Part shown: one piece after another, positions 1 to 9,993 of the stretch | Position numbering within the stretch: the stretch's first letter is position 1 | How the letters are laid out: every line of letters starts with the position of its first letter | Assembly (NCBI GenBank): GCA_900473745.1 | Contig: UCMW01000019.1 | Span: 62,001-126,000, forward strand | Source of the DNA: Hyphomicrobiales bacterium | GTDB taxonomy: Bacteria > Pseudomonadota > Alphaproteobacteria > Rhizobiales > Rhizobiaceae | Reading direction: 5' to 3' | DNA length: 64,000 bases | Notes under the pieces: generated by a model | Databases searched by the model: none | Told to the model about the DNA's origin: nothing | What the model saw: the letters and a program-made list of their open reading frames with translations, nothing else | Program-made: the position numbers and the translations under genes

Positions 1-383
1 GAGGCGGTCGCTGCCGGCAGGAAAACGGTCTGAAGTTCAGGCGCCATGCGGGCATTCATCCCGGCAAGCTGCATCTCGTAATCGAAATCCGTGCCATCGC
101 GGAGGCCGCGCACCATGATGCCTGCGCCATGGCGGCGGGCGGCATCCACGGCGAGATCGGCGAAGGAGACGACATCGAGATCCCCTGCCCGGCCCGGCAG
201 GATCTCAGCCAGTGAGGCGCGGATCAGGTCGGCACGTTCTTCATAGGTAAAAAGCGGCGTCTTGCCCGGATGTGTGCCGATCGCGACCACGAGGTGATCG
301 ACGATATTCAACGCCTGCACGAGCACGTCGAGGTGCCCGTTGGTCATCGGATCGAAGGAGCCTGGATAGAATGCCGTCGCCAT
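1..383 (-). CDS. coaD: Phosphopantetheine adenylyltransferase (partial, C-terminus outside window)
   Basis: CoaD transfers AMP from ATP to 4'-phosphopantetheine, the penultimate step of coenzyme A synthesis in the cytoplasm. The frame begins at the ATG complementary to 381-383 and runs off the left edge, so about 127 residues of a roughly 160-residue protein are visible. The N-terminus reads ATAFYPGSFDPMTNGHLDV, the nucleotidyltransferase signature with the (T/S)xGH motif (here NGH), followed by VRGLRDGTDFDYEMQ, a CoaD-specific stretch. It lies downstream of gyrA on the same strand, the usual rhizobial order, but three small plus-strand ORFs and a bidirectional terminator lie between, so it probably has its own promoter within 384-590. 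Family assignment is firm; only the end is missing. Confidence 0.95.
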   Translation of the reverse strand, partial: MATAFYPGSFDPMTNGHLDVLVQALNIVDHLVVAIGTHPGKTPLFTYEERADLIRASLAEILPGRAGDLDVVSFADLAVDAARRHGAGIMVRGLRDGTDFDYEMQLAGMNARMAPELQTVFLPAATA

Positions 384-593
384 GTAAACCCGTCGTTTGG
401 TTTCGCCCGCCTTTTGTCACGGAAGAGCCGATATCGCAAGCACTGTCCGACCATGCATGCCTCACGTTTTCGCTTCCATGAAGCCGGTTTCCGGCGCTGA
501 ACCGCAGATGAATGCGCCATTCAAGACCGTTTCAGACGCAGGCCCTTAAGAAGGTAAGCGTCACTCGAACTCACTATTTTCAAGGTCGTTCCC

Positions 594-752
594 ATGCTGG
601 TCCTTCTGATCGCCTCCGCCATCGTCGCATCGCTTCTCGTCGAACTGGGTCTGATGGTCGTTCGCGACCAGATGGAGGCGTCGCAAATGCTTCGCGAAGA
701 TGAACGGGAGATGAACGGCGTGTTCAAGAGGACTTCAGGGGGGCGTTGGTAA
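594..752 (+). CDS. Small single-pass membrane protein, unknown function
   Basis: A 52-residue ORF with ATG at 594. An AAGGT sequence lies about 9 bases upstream and can serve as ribosome binding site. Residues 1-23 (LVLLIASAIVASLLVELGL) form one predicted membrane helix, followed by a charged tail with a run of Arg, Glu and Asp and a C-terminal GGRW. I do not recognise a family. It is the first of three micro-ORFs on the plus strand between coaD and gyrA, all with an N-terminal helix and a short polar tail. It could be a non-coding stretch that happens to be open; the SD, the composition and the position among similar ORFs argue for a real gene. Confidence 0.5.
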   Translation: MLVLLIASAIVASLLVELGLMVVRDQMEASQMLREDEREMNGVFKRTSGGRW

Positions 753-835
753 ACATCTTCCTACACTGTGCGGGAACTATTTTCGCACGCAAACATTTTA
801 CGGCTGCGAATGCCGGCATTCAAAGGACTAAAGCA

Positions 836-988
836 ATGCATGACAAAGTTACCCTGATCAACCTCGTGTGGATGATGATGATGACTGCCATGGTTGCCAC
901 TTCTGCGACCTTCTACATCAAGGACAGCAGCGACGCTGCTTTCTACGGCCCGCCGATGACGGCCCGATACCACAGCTTCGGCCATTAA
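836..988 (+). CDS. Small single-pass membrane protein, unknown function
   Basis: A 50-residue ORF with ATG at 836, preceded by AAAGGA about 9 bases upstream. Residues 6-27 (TLINLVWMMMMTAMVATSAT) form a methionine-rich hydrophobic helix; the tail is short and aromatic/His-containing, ending SFGH. The frame stays open 5' of this start, to about 746, but the SD supports 836. No family recognised. It is the middle member of the three micro-ORFs at 594-1184. The 83-base gap from the preceding ORF and 61-base gap to the next would allow one transcript ending at the terminator at 1269-1304. Confidence 0.5.
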   Translation: MHDKVTLINLVWMMMMTAMVATSATFYIKDSSDAAFYGPPMTARYHSFGH

Positions 989-1049
989 TCGGACAACGGA
1001 ACTTCGCCGCTAGAAACGCAACACGACGCTCAGAAAGAAAGGAAACGCC

Positions 1050-1184
1050 ATGTTTGTCACCCTGTCGGTTCTGGCTGCTCTGATCAGCGGCATGTTCGTA
1101 GCCTCTGTCGTTTCGGCGATTGCGGCTTTAAAGCGCGAAGACGATGATTTCCGGGCCATGATGGAACGCCGCAAGGCATTCTGA
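1050..1184 (+). CDS. Small single-pass membrane protein, unknown function
   Basis: A 44-residue ORF with a strong ribosome binding site (AAAGGAAA, 7 bases before the ATG at 1050). Residues 2-27 (FVTLSVLAALISGMFVASVV) form a hydrophobic helix, then a charged tail rich in Arg, Asp and Glu ending RKAF. I recognise no family. It is the last of three such ORFs and is followed 85 bases later by a strong terminator, which makes a short transcribed unit plausible. Of the three, this one has the best translation signal. Confidence 0.55.
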   Translation: MFVTLSVLAALISGMFVASVVSAIAALKREDDDFRAMMERRKAF

Positions 1185-1268
1185 GACCGATCCCAAGCGG
1201 TCACAGTCGGTGGATCCACACGCCGGCCCAAAAACAAGACCGCATCGAACTTGATGCATACCTCCAGC

Positions 1269-1304
1269 AAAAAGCCCGCTCGGACCAAGTCCGGCGGGCT
1301 TTTC
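1269..1304. terminator. Bidirectional rho-independent terminator
   Basis: AAAAGCCCGC-T-CGGAC, loop CAA, GTCCG-GCGGGCTTTT: a 15-bp stem with one bulged T, flanked by A and T runs that allow termination on both strands. It sits between the convergent micro-ORF unit (plus) and gyrA (minus). A second weaker hairpin (1326-1347, CCC-TTTT-GGG core) lies between it and the gyrA stop. Confidence 0.85.
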
Positions 1305-1352
1305 GTTTGTCATTCGGTTGCTTGAAGCCGACCCTTTTGGGCCGGCTCTCGA

Positions 1353-4154
1353 TCATTCCGTCGGGGTTTCGCTGCCGGCATCTACGATCGGTGCCGCAGT
1401 GCCCTCGCCTTCGACGCCTTCCGCAGCCTCGATGACTTCTTCATCCGATTCCGGCTCGGTGATGCGCTCGACGGAGACGACCTTTTCGTCCTTGGCGGTG
1501 GAGAAGATCGTCACGCCCTTGGTCGCGCGGCTGGCAATTCTGATGCCGTTGACCGGCACGCGGATCAACTGACCACCGTCGGAAACCAGCATGAGCTGGT
1601 CCGTTTCTTCGACGGGGAAGGCTGCGACCAGTTCGCCGATTTCCGTCGTCTTCGACGTGTCGGTAGCACGGATACCCTTGCCGCCACGGCCGGAGGTGCG
1701 GAAGTCGTAGGAGGACGAGCGCTTGCCGTAGCCCTTTTCCGAGACCGTGAGCACAAACTGCTCGCGTCTCTTCATCATCTCATACGTCGCCTCATCGAGC
1801 TGGCCCTCTTCGGTGACTTCCTCGCCGACCAGCGCAATGTCTTCCTCGTCGACGCCCATGGCGCGACGTTCAACAGCCGAGCGCTTGAGATAGGCCGCGC
1901 GCTGCCAGGGTTCGGCATCAACATGAGCGAGAATGGTCATGGAGATCAAGCGGTCGCCATCGGCCAGTGTCAGACCACGGACACCAATCGAATTCCGGCC
2001 TGCAAAGACGCGAACTTCGTCGACCGGGAAACGGATCGCCTGGCCGAGTGCGGTGGTCAACAGCACGTCGTCATGCTCCGTGCAGGTCTCGACGCCGAGG
2101 ATCTGGTCGCCCTCTTCCTCGAGCTTCATCGCGATCTTGCCGTTGCGGTTGACCTGGATGAAGTCCGACAACTTGTTGCGGCGAACCGTGCCACGGGTGG
2201 TCGAGAACATGACGTCGAGATTTCCCCAGCTTGCCTCGTCCTCGGGCAGCGGCATGATCGATGTGATGCGCTCGCCGGGCTCCAGCGGGAACATGTTGAT
2301 CATGGCCTTGCCACGCGAGGTCGGCGTACCAATCGGCAGACGCCAGACCTTTTCCTTGTAGACGATGCCGCGCGAGGAGAAGAAGAGCACCGGCGTGTGG
2401 GTGTTTGCGACGAACAGGCGGGTCGCGAAATCCTCGTCCTTCATCGCCATGCCGGAGCGACCCTTGCCGCCGCGGCGCTGGGCCCGGTAGGTGGTGAGTG
2501 GCACGCGCTTGATGTAGCCGGCATGCGATACGGTGACGACCATGTCCTCGCGGGCGATCAGATCCTCGTCGTCCATGTCAGGACCGCCATCGACGATCTG
2601 GGTGCGGCGGGGCGTGCCGAATTCGTCGCGGATCGCAGTGAATTCGTCCTTGATGATCTGCTGAATGCGGACGCGCGACGAGAGAATGTCGAGATAATCG
2701 GAGATCTCGGCACCGATCTTGTTCAACTCCTCGTCGATTTCGTCACGTCCGAGCGCCGTCAGGCGCGCGAGACGCAGCTCGAGAATGGCGCGGGCCTGCT
2801 CTTCCGAGAGATTGTAGGTCAGATCCTCGTTGATCCGGTGGCGCGGATCGTCGATCAGGCGGATCAGCGATTCCACATCATGGGCCGGCCAGCGGCGCGT
2901 CATCAGCTGTTCGCGCGCGGTTGCCGGATCCGGCGCCCTGCGGATCAGCGCAATGACCTCGTCGATATTGGCGACGGCGATCGCGAGACCCACCAAGACA
3001 TGGGCGCGATCACGCGCCTTGCGCAGCAGGTATTTGGTGCGGCGGCTGACGACTTCCTCGCGGAAATTGACGAAGGCGCGCAGCATGTCCAGCAGTGTCA
3101 GCTGCTCCGGCTTGCCGCCGTTCAGAGCCACCATGTTGCAGCCGAAGGAGGTCTGCAGCGGGGTATAGCGATAAAGCTGGTTCAGGATCACATCGGCATT
3201 GGCGTCGCGCTTCAACTCAATGACGACGCGGTAGCCGTCACGGTCGGATTCGTCGCGCAGGTCGGAGATGCCCTCGATGCGCTTTTCGCGCACGAGTTCT
3301 GCCATCTTCTCGATCATCGTCGACTTGTTCACCTGGTAAGGGATCTCGGTGATGATGATCTGCTCGCGGTCACCGCGCATCGGCTCGACACGGGCGACGC
3401 CGCGCTGGACGACGGAGCCCCTGCCCGTCTCGTAGGCAGACCGGATGCCAGAGCGGCCGAGGATCATGGAGCCGGTCGGGAAGTCGGGACCCGGAATGAT
3501 CTGCATCAGTTCCGGAAGCTCGATCGCCGGATTGTCGATCAGCGCCGTGCAGCCGTCCAGCACTTCGACCAGATTGTGCGGCGGGATGTTGGTGGCCATG
3601 CCGACCGCGATACCGCCGGCACCATTGACGAGGAGGTTCGGGAACTTGGCGGGAACCACGACGGGTTCCGACATGGTGCCGTCATAGTTGTCGCGGAAGT
3701 CGACCGTTTCCTTGTCGAGGTCGTCGAGCAGCGCGTGCGAAACCTTCTCCAGACGGCATTCCGTGTAACGCTGGGCGGCCGGCGGGTCGCCGTCGACGGA
3801 GCCGAAGTTGCCCTGGCCGTCGATGAGGGGCATGCGCAGCGACCACGGCTGGGCCATACGGGCCAGCGCGTCGTAGATCGCGGAGTCGCCATGCGGGTGG
3901 TACTTACCCATGACATCACCGGTGACGCGGGCGCTCTTGACGTATTTCTTGTTCCAGTCGAGCCCGAGCTCATTCATGCCGTAGAGGATCCGGCGGTGCA
4001 CGGGCTTGAGCCCGTCACGCACGTCGGGAAGTGCGCGGCTCACGATCACGCTCATCGCGTAATCGAGATAGGACCGCTGCATTTCCTCCATGATGGAAAT
4101 AGGCTCGATGCCTTGCGGGAACTTGCCGCCGCCGGGAGTGCTTTGCTCAGTCAA
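1353..4154 (-). CDS. gyrA: DNA gyrase subunit A
   Basis: Breakage-reunion subunit of DNA gyrase, the ATP-dependent type II topoisomerase that introduces negative supercoils; works as an A2B2 complex with GyrB. The 933-residue protein has the winged-helix/tower core with catalytic Tyr130 in AAQRYTE, and the quinolone-resistance region GDSAIYD with Ser91 and Asp95 (equivalent to E. coli Ser83 and Asp87, both the susceptible type). The GyrA-box QRRGGKG is near residue 558 at the start of the C-terminal beta-pinwheel. An acidic insert of about 40 residues before KRREQFVLTVSEKGYGKRSS and the length above E. coli's 875 are usual in alphaproteobacteria. The start is TTG at 4154, because no in-frame ATG or GTG precedes GGGKFPQGIEPIS. 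It is transcribed divergently from the MarC-family gene. Confidence 0.98.
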   Translation of the reverse strand: MTEQSTPGGGKFPQGIEPISIMEEMQRSYLDYAMSVIVSRALPDVRDGLKPVHRRILYGMNELGLDWNKKYVKSARVTGDVMGKYHPHGDSAIYDALARMAQPWSLRMPLIDGQGNFGSVDGDPPAAQRYTECRLEKVSHALLDDLDKETVDFRDNYDGTMSEPVVVPAKFPNLLVNGAGGIAVGMATNIPPHNLVEVLDGCTALIDNPAIELPELMQIIPGPDFPTGSMILGRSGIRSAYETGRGSVVQRGVARVEPMRGDREQIIITEIPYQVNKSTMIEKMAELVREKRIEGISDLRDESDRDGYRVVIELKRDANADVILNQLYRYTPLQTSFGCNMVALNGGKPEQLTLLDMLRAFVNFREEVVSRRTKYLLRKARDRAHVLVGLAIAVANIDEVIALIRRAPDPATAREQLMTRRWPAHDVESLIRLIDDPRHRINEDLTYNLSEEQARAILELRLARLTALGRDEIDEELNKIGAEISDYLDILSSRVRIQQIIKDEFTAIRDEFGTPRRTQIVDGGPDMDDEDLIAREDMVVTVSHAGYIKRVPLTTYRAQRRGGKGRSGMAMKDEDFATRLFVANTHTPVLFFSSRGIVYKEKVWRLPIGTPTSRGKAMINMFPLEPGERITSIMPLPEDEASWGNLDVMFSTTRGTVRRNKLSDFIQVNRNGKIAMKLEEEGDQILGVETCTEHDDVLLTTALGQAIRFPVDEVRVFAGRNSIGVRGLTLADGDRLISMTILAHVDAEPWQRAAYLKRSAVERRAMGVDEEDIALVGEEVTEEGQLDEATYEMMKRREQFVLTVSEKGYGKRSSSYDFRTSGRGGKGIRATDTSKTTEIGELVAAFPVEETDQLMLVSDGGQLIRVPVNGIRIASRATKGVTIFSTAKDEKVVSVERITEPESDEEVIEAAEGVEGEGTAAPIVDAGSETPTE

Positions 4155-4190
4155 ATCAGGTCACGATCTTTGTTCGGAATCACTGGGAAA

Positions 4191-4220
4191 TTTATAGCGG
4201 AACACGCGCGCGCGCGCCAA
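4191..4220 (-). promoter_or_regulatory. Predicted gyrA promoter with C-G alternating spacer
   Basis: On the minus strand, TTGGCG (4215-4220) and TATAAA (4191-4196) are spaced 18 bp, a good sigma-70-type promoter whose start would lie about 25-30 bases before the gyrA TTG codon. The plus-strand bases 4202-4217 alternate purine and pyrimidine without a break (CA then CG repeats), filling most of the spacer and part of the -35 box. Predicted by eye only. Confidence 0.55.
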
Positions 4221-4349
4221 TTTCGAGGCCGGTTATAAACAGGCTTTTGCGGCCGGGGAAAGGCATTATCGTCAATATCTTGGGGGCCAGCCTTGCAAGG
4301 CCACCAAGGCTTCGGCTTTATGAAGGTCTGGACAGGAGAAAGATACACC

Positions 4350-4979
4350 ATGGCGATGACAGACACGATGATCAGCGCGCTGACGACCCTGCTGGTCACC
4401 GTCGATCCGCCGGGGCTCGCTCCCCTCTTCCTCGGCCTCACCCAAGGCATGACACGGGTCCAGCGCCAGCAGGTCGCCGTGCGCGGATCGGTCATGGGTT
4501 TTGCCATCCTGACGGTCTTTGCCCTGTTCGGCGCCACCATCCTCGGCGCACTCGGCATATCAATGGGCGCGTTCCGCATCGCCGGCGGATTGATGCTGTT
4601 TGCGATCGCCTTCGAGATGATCTTCGAGAAGCGCAACGAGCGGAAGGAAAAGACGACGGATGATGCGATCACCAAGGATCATATCCACAACCTCGCCGTT
4701 TTCCCGCTGGCCATTCCGCTGATCGCAGGGCCAGGCGCGATTTCGGCCACGGTGCTGATCTCGGGCACGATGGACGGATGGATCGGCAAATTGCAACTGA
4801 TTGCGGTCATCGGCGTGGTGCTGGGCCTCGTCTACGTCTCGCTGTATCTCGCCGAAAGGCTCAACCGCTTCCTCGGCGTGACCGGCCGTGCGTTGCTGAC
4901 ACGCCTGCTCGGCGTGCTTCTTGCCGCACTTTCGGTGCAGTTCGTCGTTGACGGGGTGAAGTCTGCCTTCGCGGGCTGA
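4350..4979 (+). CDS. MarC-family integral membrane protein
   Basis: A 209-residue polytopic protein of the MarC (UPF0056) family; function is not established for this family despite the historical multiple-antibiotic-resistance name. Six hydrophobic segments are visible, with the family hallmarks TVDPPGLAPLFLGLT near the N-terminus and FPLAIPLIAGPGAISATVLI near residue 115. The start at 4350 is chosen because AGGAGA sits 10 bases upstream (4334-4339); an in-frame ATG at 4293 lacks such a site. It is divergent from gyrA and is followed 10 bases later by a short ORF with a near-perfect ribosome binding site, so the two may be cotranscribed. Confidence 0.9.
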   Translation: MAMTDTMISALTTLLVTVDPPGLAPLFLGLTQGMTRVQRQQVAVRGSVMGFAILTVFALFGATILGALGISMGAFRIAGGLMLFAIAFEMIFEKRNERKEKTTDDAITKDHIHNLAVFPLAIPLIAGPGAISATVLISGTMDGWIGKLQLIAVIGVVLGLVYVSLYLAERLNRFLGVTGRALLTRLLGVLLAALSVQFVVDGVKSAFAG

Positions 4980-4989
4980 GGAGCCCGTC

Positions 4990-5115
4990 ATGGCACAACA
5001 AGCCGTTTTCAGTCGCTGGCAATTCGTCCTGAAGCAATTCAGACGGCGACTTTGGGTCAGGGCATCCGCGATCGGGGCCGATCTGAAGCGATTGCGGGAC
5101 GATTTAAGCAGCTAG
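4990..5115 (+). pseudogene. Short 41-residue ORF resembling the N-terminus of DUF2254 membrane proteins
   Basis: A 41-residue ORF follows the MarC stop by 10 bases, with AGGAG six bases before its ATG. The segment SRWQFVLKQFRRRLWVRASA resembles, from memory, the beginning of DUF2254 proteins (S-R/K-W-Q-W-x-L-x3-x-RRLWVRA-), which normally continue for some 400 residues with several membrane helices. Here the frame ends after RLRDDLSS and only 26 bases remain before the ssb terminator, so the rest of such a gene is absent. It may be a deletion remnant whose translation start survived, or a genuine basic micro-protein. The similarity is an inference, not a search result. Confidence 0.4.
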
Positions 5116-5141
5116 CCGCGGATTTCCCTTCCCGAAACGAC

Positions 5142-5166
5142 GAACGCCCTGCATAGCAGGGCGTTC
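5142..5166 (-). terminator. Terminator downstream of ssb
   Basis: GAACGCCCTGC-ATA-GCAGGGCGTTC, a perfect 11-bp stem with a 3-base loop, 43 bases beyond the ssb stop codon; on the minus strand it is followed by TCGTTTCG. It may also stop transcripts from the MarC side. Confidence 0.75.
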
Positions 5167-5208
5167 AGAAAATCCAGGTGTGGTTTCGTTCGCTGGAATC
5201 CAGTCAGA

Positions 5209-5754
5209 TCAGAACGGGATGTCGTCGTCGAGATCGCGCGAGAAGCCGCCGGAAGGGGCGCTGCCGCCGCGGCTTGCACCACCAGAGGCGCCGCCGCGCG
5301 AGGGTGCCGGGGCGCTGTAGCCGCCGTCGTAACCGCCGCCGCCGCCACCGTAATCGGCACCGCCGAAGTCATTGCCACCGCGCGCGCCACCGGCGCTATC
5401 ACCGCGACCGCCGAGCATGGTCAGGTTGCCGTTGAAGCCTTGAAGGACCACTTCCGTCGAGTAACGGTCGGCGCCGGTCTGGTCCTGCCACTTGCGGGTC
5501 TGCAACTGGCCTTCGACGTAAACGGTCGAGCCCTTCTTCAGATACTGTTCGGCGACCTTGCAAAGGCCCTCGTTGAAGATGACGACCGAATGCCATTCGG
5601 TCTTTTCCTTGCGCTCGCCGCTGTTCTTGTCGCGCCAGCTTTCCGAAGTCGCGATACGCAGATTGGCGATCGGCCGGCCGTCCTGGGTCCGGCGAATTTC
5701 GGGATCGGCACCGAGATTGCCGATCAGAATGACCTTGTTGACGCTACCAGCCAT
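5209..5754 (-). CDS. ssb: Single-stranded DNA-binding protein
   Basis: SSB coats single-stranded DNA in replication, recombination and repair and recruits partner proteins through its acidic tip. The N-terminal OB fold (about residues 1-113; GSVNKVILIGNLGADPEIR, WHSVVIFNE, YVEGQLQTRKW) is followed by a flexible Gly/Ser-rich linker of some 55 residues and the conserved C-terminal acidic tip DLDDDIPF. I take the ATG at 5754 (181 residues, MAGSVNK), since AAGGTG lies about 10 bases upstream; a GTG three codons earlier (5763) is the alternative. It is transcribed divergently from uvrA with an SOS box in the shared 270-base region, the standard arrangement in many proteobacteria. Confidence 0.97.
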   Translation of the reverse strand: MAGSVNKVILIGNLGADPEIRRTQDGRPIANLRIATSESWRDKNSGERKEKTEWHSVVIFNEGLCKVAEQYLKKGSTVYVEGQLQTRKWQDQTGADRYSTEVVLQGFNGNLTMLGGRGDSAGGARGGNDFGGADYGGGGGGYDGGYSAPAPSRGGASGGASRGGSAPSGGFSRDLDDDIPF

Positions 5755-5867
5755 GACACTCACCTTACTGCCGCGCCGCCGCGGCGTTCAAACTTCCATC
5801 AAAAAGGCACCTTATCCCATTCGTAGCAGCGATTGGGCGGAGAGCCATTTAAATCCACAGCGAAAAT

Positions 5868-5882
5868 GTTCTTTCTTTGTTC
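5868..5882. promoter_or_regulatory. LexA (SOS) box between ssb and uvrA
   Basis: GTTC-N7-GTTC (GTTC at 5868-5871 and 5879-5882), the direct-repeat operator recognised by alphaproteobacterial LexA, unlike the palindromic CTG-N10-CAG box of E. coli. It lies 141 bases before uvrA and 113 bases before the ssb start, so it can repress either or both. Confidence 0.85.
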
Positions 5883-6023
5883 TAGTATTTCTCTATGATC
5901 GTGTCAACAGAATCGAAATTCCACATCGGCCGCGCCTTGTGCCTCGACTCAAGCGCTCCATTGACTACATAAGGACAGTTCTCCCAAGGACCGTCCCCTT
6001 CCCTTTGCCGATCAGAGCCCGAC

Positions 6024-8945
<2,922 letters not shown>

Positions 8946-9038
8946 TCCGCCGCCCCAGGGAGAGAAGACAGTCTGCCGTATGCAAGGTTTGTTTTTGATT
9001 TAGCCAATTACCCAACCCCATCAAGCAAGAGGCATTTC

Positions 9039-9842
9039 ATGACCAAAACCGGCATTATCCGCTGCGGCATCGGCGGTTGGACCTTCGATCCCTGGGACGA
9101 CAGTTTTTATCCCGCACACCTGACGAAGAAGCGGCAGTTGGAATATGCCAGCCGGCAGCTGGCCGCGATCGAGGTGAACGGTACGTATTACTCCAGCCAG
9201 AAGCCGGCGACCTTTGCCAAATGGGCTGCGGAAGTGCCGGAGGATTTCGTCTTTTCGCTGAAGGCCAGCCGGTTCTGCACGAACCGCAAGATCCTGGCTG
9301 AAGCCGGGCCGTCGGTGGAGAAGTTCCTGCATCAGGGTATCGAGGAGCTCGGGTCACATCTGGGGCCGATCCTGTGGCAGTTCATGGGTACGAAAAAGTT
9401 CGACGCCGAGGATTTCGAGGCCTTTCTCGACCTGTTGCCGAAGACGCTGAACGGGTTGCCGCTTCGCCATGTCGTCGAGCCCCGGCATGACAGTTTCCAG
9501 GTTCCGGAATTCATCGACATGCTGCGGCGGCATGGGGTGGCGGCCGTCTGTGCCGACCATCACGATTACCCGATGTTTGCCGATCCGACGGCGGATTTTG
9601 TCTATGCCCGTCTGCAGAAGGGCACGGACGAAACGCCGACCTGCTATCCGCCAAAAGATCTGGACGCCTGGGGCGTGCGGTTCGAGACATATGCTGCAGG
9701 CAGCGTGCCAGAGGATCTGAACCTGATTGCGAAAGACAAGCCGGCCAAGAAGGAGCCGCGCGACGTCTTTGCCTTCTTCATCTCCGGGGGCAAGGTGAAT
9801 GCGCCAAGGGGCGCGATGGAGTTGCAGAAAAGGGTGGCATGA
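9039..9842 (+). CDS. DUF72 (YecE-like) family protein
   Basis: A 267-residue DUF72 protein, a TIM-barrel-like family of unknown activity. Family features are RCGIGGWTFDPW at the N-terminus, an early IEVNGTYYSSQKPATFAKWA, FVFSLKASRF, GPILWQF near residue 108 and the C-terminal part of the domain (DVFAFFISGGKVNAP). AAGAGG lies 8 bases before the ATG. It stands 93 bases after uvrA on the same strand; whether it is cotranscribed is unclear. It is followed by a Na/Pi cotransporter homologue that starts 151 bases later. Confidence 0.88.
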   Translation: MTKTGIIRCGIGGWTFDPWDDSFYPAHLTKKRQLEYASRQLAAIEVNGTYYSSQKPATFAKWAAEVPEDFVFSLKASRFCTNRKILAEAGPSVEKFLHQGIEELGSHLGPILWQFMGTKKFDAEDFEAFLDLLPKTLNGLPLRHVVEPRHDSFQVPEFIDMLRRHGVAAVCADHHDYPMFADPTADFVYARLQKGTDETPTCYPPKDLDAWGVRFETYAAGSVPEDLNLIAKDKPAKKEPRDVFAFFISGGKVNAPRGAMELQKRVA

Positions 9843-9993
9843 CACTCCGCCGCGCCTGATCGTCATCAATTTGTGACATTGGCGAAACTGGACTAGGCTC
9901 GGTCGCAGAGTCGCGGTCGCGACCACGCTCTGGACCGGCATGCTTCCCTCTTTGGACGTGCGCGTCCAGACTTCGAGAGTTCGGGGCACTTCC

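Noticed and set aside
1923..4238. 771-codon open frame on the plus strand, antisense to gyrA
   Set aside because: Its composition (many His, Asp, Arg, Val) and exact alignment with gyrA codon phase show it is a shadow of the GC-rich third-codon bias. No SD and no known domain.
5764..6023. Search for a uvrA or ssb micro-ORF in the divergent gap
   Set aside because: Frames present here run into the uvrA coding region out of phase and lack SD sites; only the SOS box is supported.
9860..9877. Pho-box-like sequence TCGTCAT-N4-TTGTGAC before the Na/Pi cotransporter gene
   Set aside because: Both halves deviate from CTGTCAT at two or more positions; too weak to call without a matrix search.
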